Origin: Cytophagaceae bacterium ABcell3
Lineage (GTDB): Bacteria > Bacteroidota > Bacteroidia > Cytophagales > Cytophagaceae
Reading direction: 5' to 3'
Assembly: GCA_030913385.1 (NCBI GenBank)
Contig: CP133159.1
Location: forward strand, 1,572,584 to 1,636,583
Length of the DNA: 64,000 nt
The translations under genes were made by a program, and so were the position numbers. Shown one piece after another: positions 27,307-36,083 of this stretch (its first letter is position 1; every line of letters starts with the position of its first letter). Below the pieces are notes generated by a model that made no database searches, was not told where the DNA came from, and was given only the letters and a program-made list of their open reading frames with translations.

Positions 27307-28596
27307 ATGAATGTTCTACAACCTTTTAAAATTCCTTCTTCCAGTCATTGGTTGAAGGAATTTTTTTGTGTATCGGCCAGGCTCATTTTATTAACCCTAT
27401 GCTGTGTAGGTGTGTGCAATGTCTGTTTTTCTGATACTTTGTCTGTGCATAGCAAGGTGAGCATTATCACTTGTGGGCCAGGGGAGGAGTTATATGAGGC
27501 TTATGGGCATTCTGCCATAAGGGTTAGTGATCCTGAGCGTAATCTGGACTTGGTTTATAATTATGGCACTTTCAGCTTTTCCGATCCTGATTTCTACTCA
27601 AAGTTTATTAAGGGAAAGCTCCAGTACTACCTTTCAGTTGGCTCTTATGATAATTTTTATGCGTCCTATGCGTATGACAACCGTAGCCTTAAAGAGCAAG
27701 TTCTAAATCTTTCAGTAGAGGAGCGTAATCAAGTTTACCAGTATCTTCTCAATAACCATCTTTTAGAGAATAGGTATTATTTGTATGATTTCTTTTATGA
27801 TAATTGCGCCACCCGAGAGATAAAGCTCCTTAACGATGTGTTAGGGGAGCGGCTTATTTGGCCAGTGGAAGAAGGTGGAGGGAAAACTTTTAGGCAACAT
27901 ATAGCCTTGCCTGACTTTCCGTGGGTGTATTTTGGTATGTCTATTGCCTTGGGCACGCCTACTGATAAAAAAACGAGCGCTGTAGAAGGTGCCTTTTTAC
28001 CATACAACCTTTATCATTTAATTGCCGATTCTAAGGTTCTGATCAGCGATTCTTTAGCTCCGCTTATTCGTTCATCATCAGATTTATTTGTACCGATTCC
28101 TAGAGAAACCTCTGCTAATGCATTCCCTTCACCCGTTTTATTTTTCTGGGGGCTTTTTGCGTTGGTGCTTGTAGTGTCTGCGTTGGGCATATTTAAGAGG
28201 CGTAACTTCTTATTGCTTTTTGATTATGCGCTATTTAGTATCTCTGGTTTATTGGGCGTTTTGTTTTTGTTTCTTTGGTTTGGGACAGATCACCAATCTA
28301 CTGCCTGGAACTTTAATATTTTGTGGGCGTCACCTTTGAACCTTATCTTCCCTTTTCTTTTACAGCGTCACAACGCTTTTAAAGCATATGCTCTTTTTTG
28401 TTTTTTAAGCTATACCATTGTTCTTTTAGGATCTGGAACATTAGTGCCTCAGGAATTTCACCAGGCTGTTTATCCTATTGTCCTAATACTTTCTGTCAGA
28501 GTGTTGGCTTGGGTTTTCTTTTATCCTGAAATATGCGATAGGTTTCGTTATAAGGAAATCAACAATAAATCGACTCTTTTGGGTCGCAAGGCATAG
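27307..28596 (+). CDS. DUF4105 (Lnb-N-like) membrane protein
   Basis: A 429-residue protein with an N-terminal membrane/signal segment (ARLILLTLCCVGVCNVCF). It has a DUF4105 periplasmic domain at ~50-190 with the conserved GPGEELYEAYGHSAIRV, the YNYGTFSF stretch, and DFFYDNCATREIK carrying a conserved Cys. About five hydrophobic helices follow from ~275 (LFFWGLFALVLVVSALGIF, then LLGVLFLFLWFG and others). The domain is shared with an N-terminal part of lacto-N-biosidases and is presumed to be papain-like (conserved His and Cys), but its substrate is unknown. It is the last gene of the secA-led run. Confidence 0.75.
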   Translation: MNVLQPFKIPSSSHWLKEFFCVSARLILLTLCCVGVCNVCFSDTLSVHSKVSIITCGPGEELYEAYGHSAIRVSDPERNLDLVYNYGTFSFSDPDFYSKFIKGKLQYYLSVGSYDNFYASYAYDNRSLKEQVLNLSVEERNQVYQYLLNNHLLENRYYLYDFFYDNCATREIKLLNDVLGERLIWPVEEGGGKTFRQHIALPDFPWVYFGMSIALGTPTDKKTSAVEGAFLPYNLYHLIADSKVLISDSLAPLIRSSSDLFVPIPRETSANAFPSPVLFFWGLFALVLVVSALGIFKRRNFLLLFDYALFSISGLLGVLFLFLWFGTDHQSTAWNFNILWASPLNLIFPFLLQRHNAFKAYALFCFLSYTIVLLGSGTLVPQEFHQAVYPIVLILSVRVLAWVFFYPEICDRFRYKEINNKSTLLGRKA

Positions 28597-28608
28597 TAGC
28601 GCTATGGC

Positions 28609-28648
28609 GCTATGTTTAAGACACAAGTTTTATTGAATGTTTCAGGTT
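28609..28648. repeat. Dispersed palindromic repeat, partial copy D
   Basis: GCTATGTTTAAGACACAA is shared with the middle of copy B (14356-14497), and the segment ends TTTCAGGTTT like the right end of the family. The left end is missing. The MITE-like insertion begins directly after it. Confidence 0.55.
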
Positions 28649-28916
28649 TATGGTAGGGCGCGCTGAAAAACGCCCAAAATACTGACCTGTTTATATTTGT
28701 AAAAAAACTAGGAGGTATAGGTGCAAGGGTTTTTCGGTTATTTCTTATTTTTCCGTGCACAGTAAATTCAGAAGCTTTTAACCCACTACTTTTTTTGGGC
28801 TAGCCACAAGCGCACAATCTACTTTATGGCCTTACATTAGAAGTATTCCAATACGTCTTCATGTAAGGCCATGCGTATCTTGCACACTTGTGACTTTTTC
28901 AGCAGGCCCTATGGTA
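28649..28916. mobile_element. MITE-like element with 7-bp target-site duplication
   Basis: A 254-bp element (28656-28909) is flanked by TATGGTA on both sides (28649-28655 and 28910-28916). Its left end GGGCGCGCTGAAAAA and the complement of its right end, GGGCCTGCTGAAAAA, match at 13 of 15 positions, as terminal inverted repeats. Inside is a perfect 12-bp inverted repeat, ATGGCCTTACAT ... ATGTAAGGCCAT. It encodes no protein, so it would need a transposase in trans. GCTGAAAAA-type ends are known from several insertion-sequence families. Confidence 0.75.
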
Positions 28917-28936
28917 AGTCAGGAGTCTAAAGAGCA

Positions 28937-28967
28937 TAAAAAAAGCTGTATTTCTACAGCTTTTTTT
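28937..28967. terminator. Bidirectional terminator between the DUF4105 gene and glyS
   Basis: GCTGTA-tttc-TACAGC flanked by a run of A on the left and of T on the right, so it works in either direction between two convergent genes. Confidence 0.85.
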
Positions 28968-29027
28968 AACCTGAATTATGCATTATATTTTGCCACGCAA
29001 TAGAAAGTTCTAATGCATATTTCAGGT
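28968..29027. repeat. Dispersed palindromic repeat, copy C (60 bp)
   Basis: AACCTGAATTATGC at the left, GCATATTTCAGGTT at the right and the core GCAATAGAAAGTTCTAATGC between. It abuts the terminator and ends 8 bp before the glyS stop. Confidence 0.7.
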
Positions 29028-29035
29028 TTAATTTA

Positions 29036-30514
29036 TTACAGTTTCTCAAAAATCCTTTTAAAGGACACTTCCCTGCGAAGCTTTTGTTTGAGTTCTGCTA
29101 TGGAAACTCTTTCTTGGTCTGTAGAATCCCGATGCCTGATGGTTACGGTATCATCTTCCAAAGACTGGTGGTCTACAGCTATGCAAAACGGTGTTCCTAT
29201 AAGGTCTTGTCTTGTGTACCGCTTTCCAATAGAGTCTCTTTCTTCATATATGATGTTCATGTCAAACTTCAGGTCATCATATATTTTTCTGGCTTTTTCA
29301 GGAAGCCCGTCTTTTTTAGTAAGTGGTAAAATAGCTGCTTTGACAGGAGCCAGTGCCGGGTGAAGTTTTAGGTAAACCCTTTCTTTGGCCTTTTCGCCTT
29401 CCCCAACCATTTCTTCGGTGTAGGCATTGCAAAGAACAGCAAGGAAAACCCTATCCGCACCTATAGATGTTTCTACCACATAAGGCACATAGTTTTTGTT
29501 TATCTCATTGTCAAAGTACTGTAGCTTCTTTCTTGAATGTTTCTCATGGCTTGCAAGGTCAAAGTCGGTACGAGAATGGATACCTTCAATTTCTTTGAAA
29601 CCAAATGGGAACTGGAACTCTACATCTACTGCTGCATTGGCATAGTGGGCTAGCTTTTCATGGTCATGGAAGCGAAGCTTTTCTGTAGGAAGGCCAATGG
29701 CTTTATGCCACTTCATTCTGGTTTCTTTCCAATTTTGGTACCATTCCATTTCGGTGCCAGGGCGTACAAAAAACTGCATTTCCATCTGTTCAAACTCTCT
29801 CATCCTAAAGGTGAACTGACGGGCGACAATTTCGTTTCTAAACGCTTTACCTATTTGTGCAATGCCAAAAGGAACTTTCATCCGGCCACTCTTTTGCACA
29901 TTTAAGAAGTTTACAAAAATTCCTTGTGCAGTCTCTGGACGAAGATAGATGGTGCTGGCGTCATCCGCTACAGAGCCTACTTGGGTAGAAAACATCAGGT
30001 TAAACTGCCTTACTTCAGTCCAGTTAGAAGTACCAGAAATTGGGCAAGTTATACCTTCATTTACAATTAGCTCTTGAACACCCTGTAAATCTTCGTTGTC
30101 TAATAGGCTGGCCAGTTTTTTTACCAGTTGGTCAGCTTTTTCTTTTTTCCCCTCTTGCTCATATTGAGCTGCTTTATCTTCTATAAGAACATCTGCACGG
30201 TAACGCTTCTTACTGTCTTTGTTGTCGATCATAGGATCGTTGAAACTATCTATATGACCTGAAGCCTTCCAAGTGGTCGGATGCATGAAAATAGCAGAAT
30301 CAAGCCCAACTACATTCTCGTTCATCTGGGTCATGGCTTTATACCATGCGTGCTTGATGTTGTTTTTCAGCTCTACACCATTTTGGCCGTAGTCGTATAC
30401 AGATTGGAGGCCTTCATAAATTTCGCTTGAAGGAAATATAAAACCATATTCCTTGGTGTGCGCTATTATCTTTTTAAAAAGATTGTCAGTTTGTGTTTCT
30501 TCCCTTTTTTCCAT
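29036..30514 (-). CDS. glyS: Glycyl-tRNA synthetase (eukaryote/archaea-type dimer form)
   Basis: A 492-residue class II aminoacyl-tRNA synthetase of the alpha2 type. Motif 2 region RNEIVARQFTFRMREFEQME and motif 3 region ETSIGADRVFLAVL are visible, as is the C-terminal anticodon-binding domain (HPALAPVKAAILPL). The open frame extends upstream to 30616, but those 34 residues (MFKITLFIINFQ...) are AT-rich translation of the leader. The conserved protein starts MEKREETQTDNLFKKI at 30514, which I use. Convergent with the DUF4105 gene and divergent from the universal stress protein gene. Confidence 0.93.
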   Translation of the reverse strand: MEKREETQTDNLFKKIIAHTKEYGFIFPSSEIYEGLQSVYDYGQNGVELKNNIKHAWYKAMTQMNENVVGLDSAIFMHPTTWKASGHIDSFNDPMIDNKDSKKRYRADVLIEDKAAQYEQEGKKEKADQLVKKLASLLDNEDLQGVQELIVNEGITCPISGTSNWTEVRQFNLMFSTQVGSVADDASTIYLRPETAQGIFVNFLNVQKSGRMKVPFGIAQIGKAFRNEIVARQFTFRMREFEQMEMQFFVRPGTEMEWYQNWKETRMKWHKAIGLPTEKLRFHDHEKLAHYANAAVDVEFQFPFGFKEIEGIHSRTDFDLASHEKHSRKKLQYFDNEINKNYVPYVVETSIGADRVFLAVLCNAYTEEMVGEGEKAKERVYLKLHPALAPVKAAILPLTKKDGLPEKARKIYDDLKFDMNIIYEERDSIGKRYTRQDLIGTPFCIAVDHQSLEDDTVTIRHRDSTDQERVSIAELKQKLRREVSFKRIFEKL

Positions 30515-30636
30515 GGCTACAAAGATATATAAAATGAACAGATGTTTGTATTTCAGGATTAAAAAATGAATTTTGTGTAATTGAAAATTGATGATAAAAA
30601 GTGTTATTTTGAACAAATTCTGCGGAAGTTAATAAA

Positions 30637-31488
30637 ATGATCAAAAAAGCTCCTATTCCTTTTGAAAAAATAGCTGTTGCAGTGGCTCTTTCTCCTCGTG
30701 TGGAAGAGATTATCTGTGAGTCTGTTAGGTTCGCAAAACTCTTTGATGCATCACTCATTTTTATTCATATCAGTCAAGAAGGGGAAGACTTGGAGCTGCT
30801 GAAAAGGTTGATTGACAAATATGCCGAGGCGGTAAAGCATGAACTGGTTCTTGAAAAAGGAGACGTGGTAGATTCTATTTTGAAAATATCCAAAAAGAAT
30901 GCCGCTGATCTCTTGATTGCTGGTGCTTTAGAAAAAGAAAGCTATCTAAGATATTATCTTGGCTCCGTTTCCCGAAAACTTTCGCGCAAGGCTAAGTGTT
31001 CTGTATTATTGTTAAAAGAGCCATCTTTGCATCCAAAGCCGTTTAACACAATGGTGGTAAGTGGGCCAGAACACCCTAAGACAGTACATACCGTTAAAGC
31101 TGCTGCCTATTTTGCTGAACGGGAATATACGTCTGAAGTTTTTCTGGTTAAGGAGAATGAGCTTTCAGGTTTGGCTACTTTTATAAATGAGGATTTTGAG
31201 GATAGCAGAAATAATTATAAAAAGCAGGTGGTGAAAGAAGAATATGCGCGCATGGATAAACTAATAAAGCAAGCAGGAGTGGAAAACACAGAGGTGAAGC
31301 CTGTACTTTTAGAAGGCAAGCCGGGGTATGAAATGGGGCGCTTTGCCAGGAGTAATCGTGCAGACCTTTTAATAATAAATTCGGCTGATTCTCATAAAGG
31401 ATTTTTTGAACGTATTTTTCCAGATGAGTTGGAATATGTATTGGAAAACCTTCCGTGCAGTTTACTCATTGTGCATTCCAGAGTCTGA
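30637..31488 (+). CDS. Universal stress protein, tandem UspA domains
   Basis: 283 residues with two Usp folds: ~1-130 (KIAVAVALSPRVEEIICESV, ending ADLLIAGALEKESYLRYYLG and SVSRKLSRKAKCSVLLLKE) and ~137-283 (NTMVVSGPEHPKTVHTVKAA, ending ADLLIINSADSHKGFFERIF). The nucleotide-binding G-2x-G-9x-G pattern is imperfect, so ATP binding is uncertain. A cytosolic stress or energy sensor is the usual role. It precedes a cation/proton antiporter by 9 bp, and Usp-antiporter pairing suggests regulation of the transporter. Confidence 0.82.
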   Translation: MIKKAPIPFEKIAVAVALSPRVEEIICESVRFAKLFDASLIFIHISQEGEDLELLKRLIDKYAEAVKHELVLEKGDVVDSILKISKKNAADLLIAGALEKESYLRYYLGSVSRKLSRKAKCSVLLLKEPSLHPKPFNTMVVSGPEHPKTVHTVKAAAYFAEREYTSEVFLVKENELSGLATFINEDFEDSRNNYKKQVVKEEYARMDKLIKQAGVENTEVKPVLLEGKPGYEMGRFARSNRADLLIINSADSHKGFFERIFPDELEYVLENLPCSLLIVHSRV

Positions 31489-31497
31489 TCTAGTGTT

Positions 31498-32736
31498 ATG
31501 AGTCAACTTACCCATGCAGATTTAATTAACTTATTATTGGCTTTGAGCATTATTTTGTTCGGAGGCCGTTTAGTGGGTGAAGTTTTTCGTAAAATAGGTC
31601 AACCTTCGGTTATTGGGGAGATTTTAGCAGGAGTCATACTTGGACCAACTGTTTTAGGTATGTTTTTCCCTGAAGCCTTTCAGATGATTTTCCCTTCTGA
31701 AAACAATGTAGCCTTAGTGCTGGATGGTTTTACCCAAGTATCAGTAATTCTTTTGCTGTTTATTGCTGGGCTAGAAGTAGAGTTGGATGTGGTTATGCAA
31801 CAAGGGAAAAAGGCTTCGATAATTAGTTTTTTTAGTATTATTGTTCCATTTGCCATAGGTTTTGGCGTTCCAATGCTTTGGCCGGACTTGCTGGAAGTGG
31901 AGCCTGAAAACAAATTTATCTTTTCCCTTTTCTTTGGCACGGCTTTGTCCATTACGGCACTCCCTGTCATAGCGAGGATATTGATGGACCTGAATCTTTT
32001 CAAAACCGGTTTTGGGGTTATTATCATTACTTCAGCTATGGTAAATGATTTGCTTGGCTGGATGTTTTTTGCAGTTATACTGACCATGATTACCCCTTCA
32101 GCTGGCACAAACCTTTGGGCAACATTAGGTACTACGATAGGCTTTTCTTTGCTGATGCTCACTTTTGGCAGGTTTTTGTTCAATAAAATTTTACCTTGGA
32201 TAAATACCAACTTTGCATGGCCTGGTGGAATATTGTCCATTTCGATTGCTTTATGTCTACTGGCGGCATCTTTTACGGAGTTTATTGGTATCCATGGAAT
32301 TTTTGGAGCTTTTATTTTAGGAGTAGCCCTTTCTAGTTCTTTTCATTTTAAAGATAAGGCCAAAGAAATTATCCATCATTTTGTAAACAATATTTTTGCC
32401 CCGATCTTTTTTGTTGGAATTGGGTTAAGGACGGACTTTATTCAAAATTTCGACTTTAAACTAACCTTTTTGGTAATTGTTATTGCTTTTGCAGGAAAAC
32501 TCATTGGGGGAAGCATTGGCGCACGGTTGTCAGGATATAATAACCGGGAGTCGCTTGCCATAAGTTCTGGAATGAACGCAAGAGGGGCTATGGAAATAAT
32601 TTTGGGACTATTGGCCCTTCAAGCGCAAATTATTAATGAGGAAATGTTTGTGGCTATAGTGGTAATGGCTTTGTTTACAAGTATTACCAGTGGCCCTATG
32701 ATGAAGTATTTTATAGGTAATAGAAAAATAAGCTGA
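31498..32736 (+). CDS. CPA2-type cation/proton antiporter
   Basis: A 412-residue inner-membrane protein with about 12 hydrophobic helices. Signatures of the Na_H_Exchanger family: KIGQPSVIGEILAGVILGPT near 33-52, LLLFIAGLEVELD, ALSITALPVIARIL and FGAFILGVALS. There is no C-terminal RCK (TrkA-N) domain such as KefB/KefC carry, so regulation may come from the universal stress protein encoded directly upstream. It exchanges Na+ or K+ for H+. The next gene follows after 10 bp. Confidence 0.88.
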   Translation: MSQLTHADLINLLLALSIILFGGRLVGEVFRKIGQPSVIGEILAGVILGPTVLGMFFPEAFQMIFPSENNVALVLDGFTQVSVILLLFIAGLEVELDVVMQQGKKASIISFFSIIVPFAIGFGVPMLWPDLLEVEPENKFIFSLFFGTALSITALPVIARILMDLNLFKTGFGVIIITSAMVNDLLGWMFFAVILTMITPSAGTNLWATLGTTIGFSLLMLTFGRFLFNKILPWINTNFAWPGGILSISIALCLLAASFTEFIGIHGIFGAFILGVALSSSFHFKDKAKEIIHHFVNNIFAPIFFVGIGLRTDFIQNFDFKLTFLVIVIAFAGKLIGGSIGARLSGYNNRESLAISSGMNARGAMEIILGLLALQAQIINEEMFVAIVVMALFTSITSGPMMKYFIGNRKIS

Positions 32737-32746
32737 TTTTAGGTAT

Positions 32747-33766
32747 ATGAAAAAGAAGACAGGTATATTTTTAATAAATCTGGGTACGCCAGATAGTCCT
32801 TCAGTGTCGGATGTAAGAAAGTATTTAAGAGAATTTTTGATGGATAGAAGGGTTATCGATATACCTCCTGTAAACAGGTATATGTTGATTAACTTCATTA
32901 TCGCACCTTTTCGGGCGCCGAAATCAGCAAAAGTTTACCAAGAGCTTTGGGAAGAAAAAGGCTCGCCGCTTATGTTTTATGGCGCTCAACTAAAAGATCT
33001 CCTGCAGCAAGCTTTGGGAAAAGATTATCAAGTGGAGTTGGGAATGAGGTATCAAAACCCATCACTGGCCTCAACACTGAAAGCCTTTGAAGGAAAAGGT
33101 ATTGATAAGTTAATTGTTGCGCCTCTTTTCCCTCAGTATGCTTCTGCGACTACAGGTTCTGCATATGAGGAAACAATGAGGATTGTTAGTAAATGGGAGA
33201 TTATACCAGAAATCAAATTTATGGGGGCTTATGCTGATCATCCACTGTTTATCAAGTCATTTGCAGAAATTGGGAAAAAGTATTTGGAGGAGGACCAGTA
33301 TGATCATTATTTGTTTACATATCATGGTTTGCCGGAAAGGCAGATTACTAAGTCCTCCATTGATAACTACTGTCAATTGAGTGAGAAATGCTGTTCTAAA
33401 TACCACTCAAAAAACCGATACTGCTATAGGGCTCAATGCTTTGAGACTACCCGGCAGTTAGTTGGCAATCTGGGGATTGAAAAGGATAAATACACCATAG
33501 CTTTTCAGTCACGGCTAGGGAAAACGCCGTGGATAAAGCCTTACTCTGATGATATTATAATTGAATTGGCTAATAAAGGTGTTAAGAAGATTTTGGCATT
33601 TTCTCCTTCTTTTGTTGCAGACTGTCTGGAAACTACCATTGAAATTGGCGAGGAGTATAAAGAGCTGTTCCAAGAGCATGGAGGTGAGAAGCTTCAATTG
33701 GTAGAGAGCTTAAATGTCCACCCTGTGTGGGTAGATAGCTTGAAAGAAATGATTTTAGAGCAATAA
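32747..33766 (+). CDS. hemH: Ferrochelatase
   Basis: A 339-residue enzyme inserting iron into protoporphyrin (or coproporphyrin) in the last steps of heme synthesis. N-terminal INLGTPDSPS, PLFPQYASATTGSAYEE, the catalytic His193 in YHGLPERQ and the C-terminal PSFVADCLETTIEIGEEYKE are all present. Between 209 and 231 are five cysteines (209, 215, 216, 226, 231), which could hold an iron-sulfur cluster as in some other ferrochelatases. It closes the Usp-antiporter-hemH run. Confidence 0.92.
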   Translation: MKKKTGIFLINLGTPDSPSVSDVRKYLREFLMDRRVIDIPPVNRYMLINFIIAPFRAPKSAKVYQELWEEKGSPLMFYGAQLKDLLQQALGKDYQVELGMRYQNPSLASTLKAFEGKGIDKLIVAPLFPQYASATTGSAYEETMRIVSKWEIIPEIKFMGAYADHPLFIKSFAEIGKKYLEEDQYDHYLFTYHGLPERQITKSSIDNYCQLSEKCCSKYHSKNRYCYRAQCFETTRQLVGNLGIEKDKYTIAFQSRLGKTPWIKPYSDDIIIELANKGVKKILAFSPSFVADCLETTIEIGEEYKELFQEHGGEKLQLVESLNVHPVWVDSLKEMILEQ

Positions 33767-33803
33767 ACAAGTAGGTTCGAAAGAAGCCCTGTTAAGGGTA
33801 TTT

Positions 33804-33846
33804 TATTCTATAAATGTAGCCTCCTTGAGACTACATTTATAGAATA
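33804..33846. terminator. Long perfect hairpin between hemH and the PorE-like gene
   Basis: A 16-bp perfect inverted repeat, TATTCTATAAATGTAG and its complement CTACATTTATAGAATA, with an 11-nt loop. It lies between two convergent genes, so bidirectional termination is the simplest role. The T-run is weak and the stem is AT-rich, so a repeat element is also possible. Confidence 0.55.
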
Positions 33847-33898
33847 TTGCTTTGTGTAATTCAAATATGCCATGCTTTATTTAAGATAAAGGTCTCAT

Positions 33899-35821
33899 TT
33901 ATTCAATTACCGATATTTCAGTTCTTCTGTTTAACTGCTTATTTTTAGGGCTGTCATTCGGTACTTGAGGTTTGGTTTCTCCATAGCCTTTGTACGAAAG
34001 CATTTTTTCATTCACACCTATAGAAATTAAGTATTCATATACACTTTTAGCCCTTTCTTTAGATAGTTTTAAATTATGTTCTGCTTCGCCATCACTATCT
34101 GTGTGGCCTCCTATTTCAACTTTTTTTACCTTTTCTTCCTCTTTAAGCATTTGTGCTAGCCTATTAAGTTCAGCAATAGACTCCTTTCTCAAATCTGCCT
34201 TGTCCGTATCAAAAAATACATTTCGGAGTACAATTACACTTCCTTTAACCAGCGGGTTCAGTGCTACTTGATCTGTGATTTCTTCATAGGTTTCAAGGTC
34301 AGGAATGTCTATGTTTTTAGAGAAAAATGCATAACCTTCCGCTTCGATGGCTAGCCCGTAGTTTCTTCCTGCAGGTAAAATTACCACATAATTCCCTGAA
34401 CTTGAATTTGATGTGTAGCGCCCGATTTCTTTGCCCGTTTTGTTGTCTGTTACAACTATTTGAGCTTCTACTGCTTTGTTGGTAACGGCATCTTTTATAC
34501 TTCCTTTCCATACAATAAGTGGGGCAAATGCAATGTTACGCTCAAGCATGTATATGTCTTTGTCTCCTAATCCTTCTTCCCTGATAGAAGAAAAATATGC
34601 CCTAGTGTTATCGGCAGACCACACGAAATAAGTGTCATCATCCGCAGTATTGATTGGGTAACCTATATTTTCCGGATCTGAAAGTATTTCACCTGTTTCA
34701 AGATCTATTTCTACTGAAAAAATATCAAAACCACCCATGGACTTATGCCCTTGGGAACTGAAATATAAAGTTTTGCCATCAGCGTGTATGAAAGGTGCAA
34801 TTTCGTCGTCCGGCGTGTTCACCTGGGGACCTAGCAATATTGCCTCGCCAAACTCGCCTGCTTTGCTTCTTTTTGACATATAAATATCCGTGCCTCCATA
34901 TCCTCCTTTTCTGTCGCTGGTAAAAAATAAAGTTTGGTTGTCTGCCGACAAACTAGCACTAGACTCCCATCCATCGGTGTTTACATTTGGGCCGAGGCTG
35001 GTTGGTTTTGACCAGTTTTCTCCTTCGAGTGTACTTATATATATGTCCCCATTATTTGAAGTAGAATTATATATCAGCATTTGTTGGCCATCTGCAGATA
35101 AGCCTATACATGCGTCATGGTTTTCAGTGTTAATTTTACCCCCAATTTTCTCCACCTCTGACCAAGCAGAGTCATTTTTGTGAGAAACATAAATGTCTTC
35201 ATAAAAGTAGCCGTCTTCAGGGTCTATTAAACCGCCTGTGCTAGAACTTCTTCTACTTGTAAAATATAATGTTGTCTCGTCTGCTGAAATTACCGGGTTG
35301 TATTCAGGGTCTTCTGTATTAATGTTTTCGCCTAGGTTTTCTATTTCTACCTCCAAAGGATTAAACATGAGGACTATACCCGTTTCACAATTGGCAATAA
35401 GCTTTTTCACCTTGGCTTTTTTGTTTTTTTCGGCATCCTTTAAAAGAGTATAATAAGTTTGGTAACTAGTGATAGCTTCATTGAATTTATGATACAAGTG
35501 GTATGCTCTTCCTAGATAGTAATGCAACTCAGGTTCATTTTCAAGCTTTAGTGATTTTGCTTTCTTTAGGCTTTCAATAGCTAAAGGCAACCTGTGATGC
35601 TTTAGTAGTGACACACCCTTATAATAATGGATCAGTGGATTTTTCGGATCATTCTCCTCTGCTACCGAAAAGTACTTGATCGCTTCGGTGAAATCATTAT
35701 CCATATAATGGGACATTCCTTTGTTATAGGATTTTTTGGCTGCTTTGTTTACTTTTTGAGCCAATATATCCTTAGAAGCAAGTAGTAAACACAGTGTAAG
35801 AAAAGGGAGTATTTTTTTCAT
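33899..35821 (-). CDS. PorE-like envelope protein: TPR, five-bladed propeller, CRD, OmpA domain
   Basis: 640 residues. Signal peptide MKKILPFLTLCLLLASKDILAQ. TPR repeats at ~25-145 (AAKKSYNKGMSHYMDNDFTE, PLIHYYKGVSLLKHHRLPLA, ELHYYLGRAYHLYHKFNEAI). Five PD40/WD40-like blades at ~160-430 (such as ADETTLYFTSRR, ADNQTLFFTSDRKGGYGGTD, ADGKTLYFSSQG). A carboxypeptidase-regulatory-like fold at ~440-520. An OmpA peptidoglycan-binding domain at ~535-640 (NVFFDTDKADL, GGHTDSDGEAEHNLKLSKER, LNRRTEISVIE). This is the domain order described for PorE (PG1058) of the type IX secretion system; SprD-like and other OmpA proteins share it partly. It faces the giant adhesin gene head-to-head, 262 bp away. No lipobox, so it is a soluble periplasmic or wall-linked protein. 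Confidence 0.8.
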   Translation of the reverse strand: MKKILPFLTLCLLLASKDILAQKVNKAAKKSYNKGMSHYMDNDFTEAIKYFSVAEENDPKNPLIHYYKGVSLLKHHRLPLAIESLKKAKSLKLENEPELHYYLGRAYHLYHKFNEAITSYQTYYTLLKDAEKNKKAKVKKLIANCETGIVLMFNPLEVEIENLGENINTEDPEYNPVISADETTLYFTSRRSSSTGGLIDPEDGYFYEDIYVSHKNDSAWSEVEKIGGKINTENHDACIGLSADGQQMLIYNSTSNNGDIYISTLEGENWSKPTSLGPNVNTDGWESSASLSADNQTLFFTSDRKGGYGGTDIYMSKRSKAGEFGEAILLGPQVNTPDDEIAPFIHADGKTLYFSSQGHKSMGGFDIFSVEIDLETGEILSDPENIGYPINTADDDTYFVWSADNTRAYFSSIREEGLGDKDIYMLERNIAFAPLIVWKGSIKDAVTNKAVEAQIVVTDNKTGKEIGRYTSNSSSGNYVVILPAGRNYGLAIEAEGYAFFSKNIDIPDLETYEEITDQVALNPLVKGSVIVLRNVFFDTDKADLRKESIAELNRLAQMLKEEEKVKKVEIGGHTDSDGEAEHNLKLSKERAKSVYEYLISIGVNEKMLSYKGYGETKPQVPNDSPKNKQLNRRTEISVIE

Positions 35822-36083
35822 AATAGTCTATTGTAACAACGAGGCCTGATGTAAAATTTATTCAAAAAAAAGTAAAAAAAAGATAATAATTCAGAATTTT
35901 TTCTTTTTTTTGTCCATCCGCCAGAATAATTTCTTATCATATTTTTCTTTAAATCATAAACTTAACAGGTGTTATTTCGATAGAGCCTGTGGAGTATTCG
36001 ATGTATATATATGTACCTTTTTTTGTGCTTTCCGTACAAGATTGGTATGCTAAATACAGTTTATAAGTAGTATCATTTAATTC
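35822..36083. promoter_or_regulatory. Divergent promoter region of the PorE-like gene and giant adhesin
   Basis: A 262-bp AT-rich spacer with A and T runs near 35864-35915 and TATATATATGTACC near 36004. I cannot point to a full TTG-N19-TAnnTTTG match for either direction. The closest minus-strand match is TAAGTTTA (complement of 35960-35967). Both promoters must lie here unless they are far upstream inside the opposite gene. Confidence 0.4.

Larger units (their letters stand above)
28597..29035. other. 440-bp intergenic region with mobile and repeat elements
   Basis: Holds in order a partial palindromic repeat (28609-28648), a MITE-like element with target-site duplication (28649-28916), a bidirectional terminator (28937-28967) and a full palindromic repeat (28968-29027). 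No gene is seen. Confidence 0.75.

Noticed and set aside
30515-30616. 34-residue N-terminal extension of glycyl-tRNA synthetase
   Set aside because: AT-rich leader text; the conserved synthetase begins at the ATG at 30514.
1-36000. tRNA or rRNA genes
   Set aside because: I looked for cloverleaf-like or conserved rRNA stretches in spacers and saw none; a dedicated scan was not possible.
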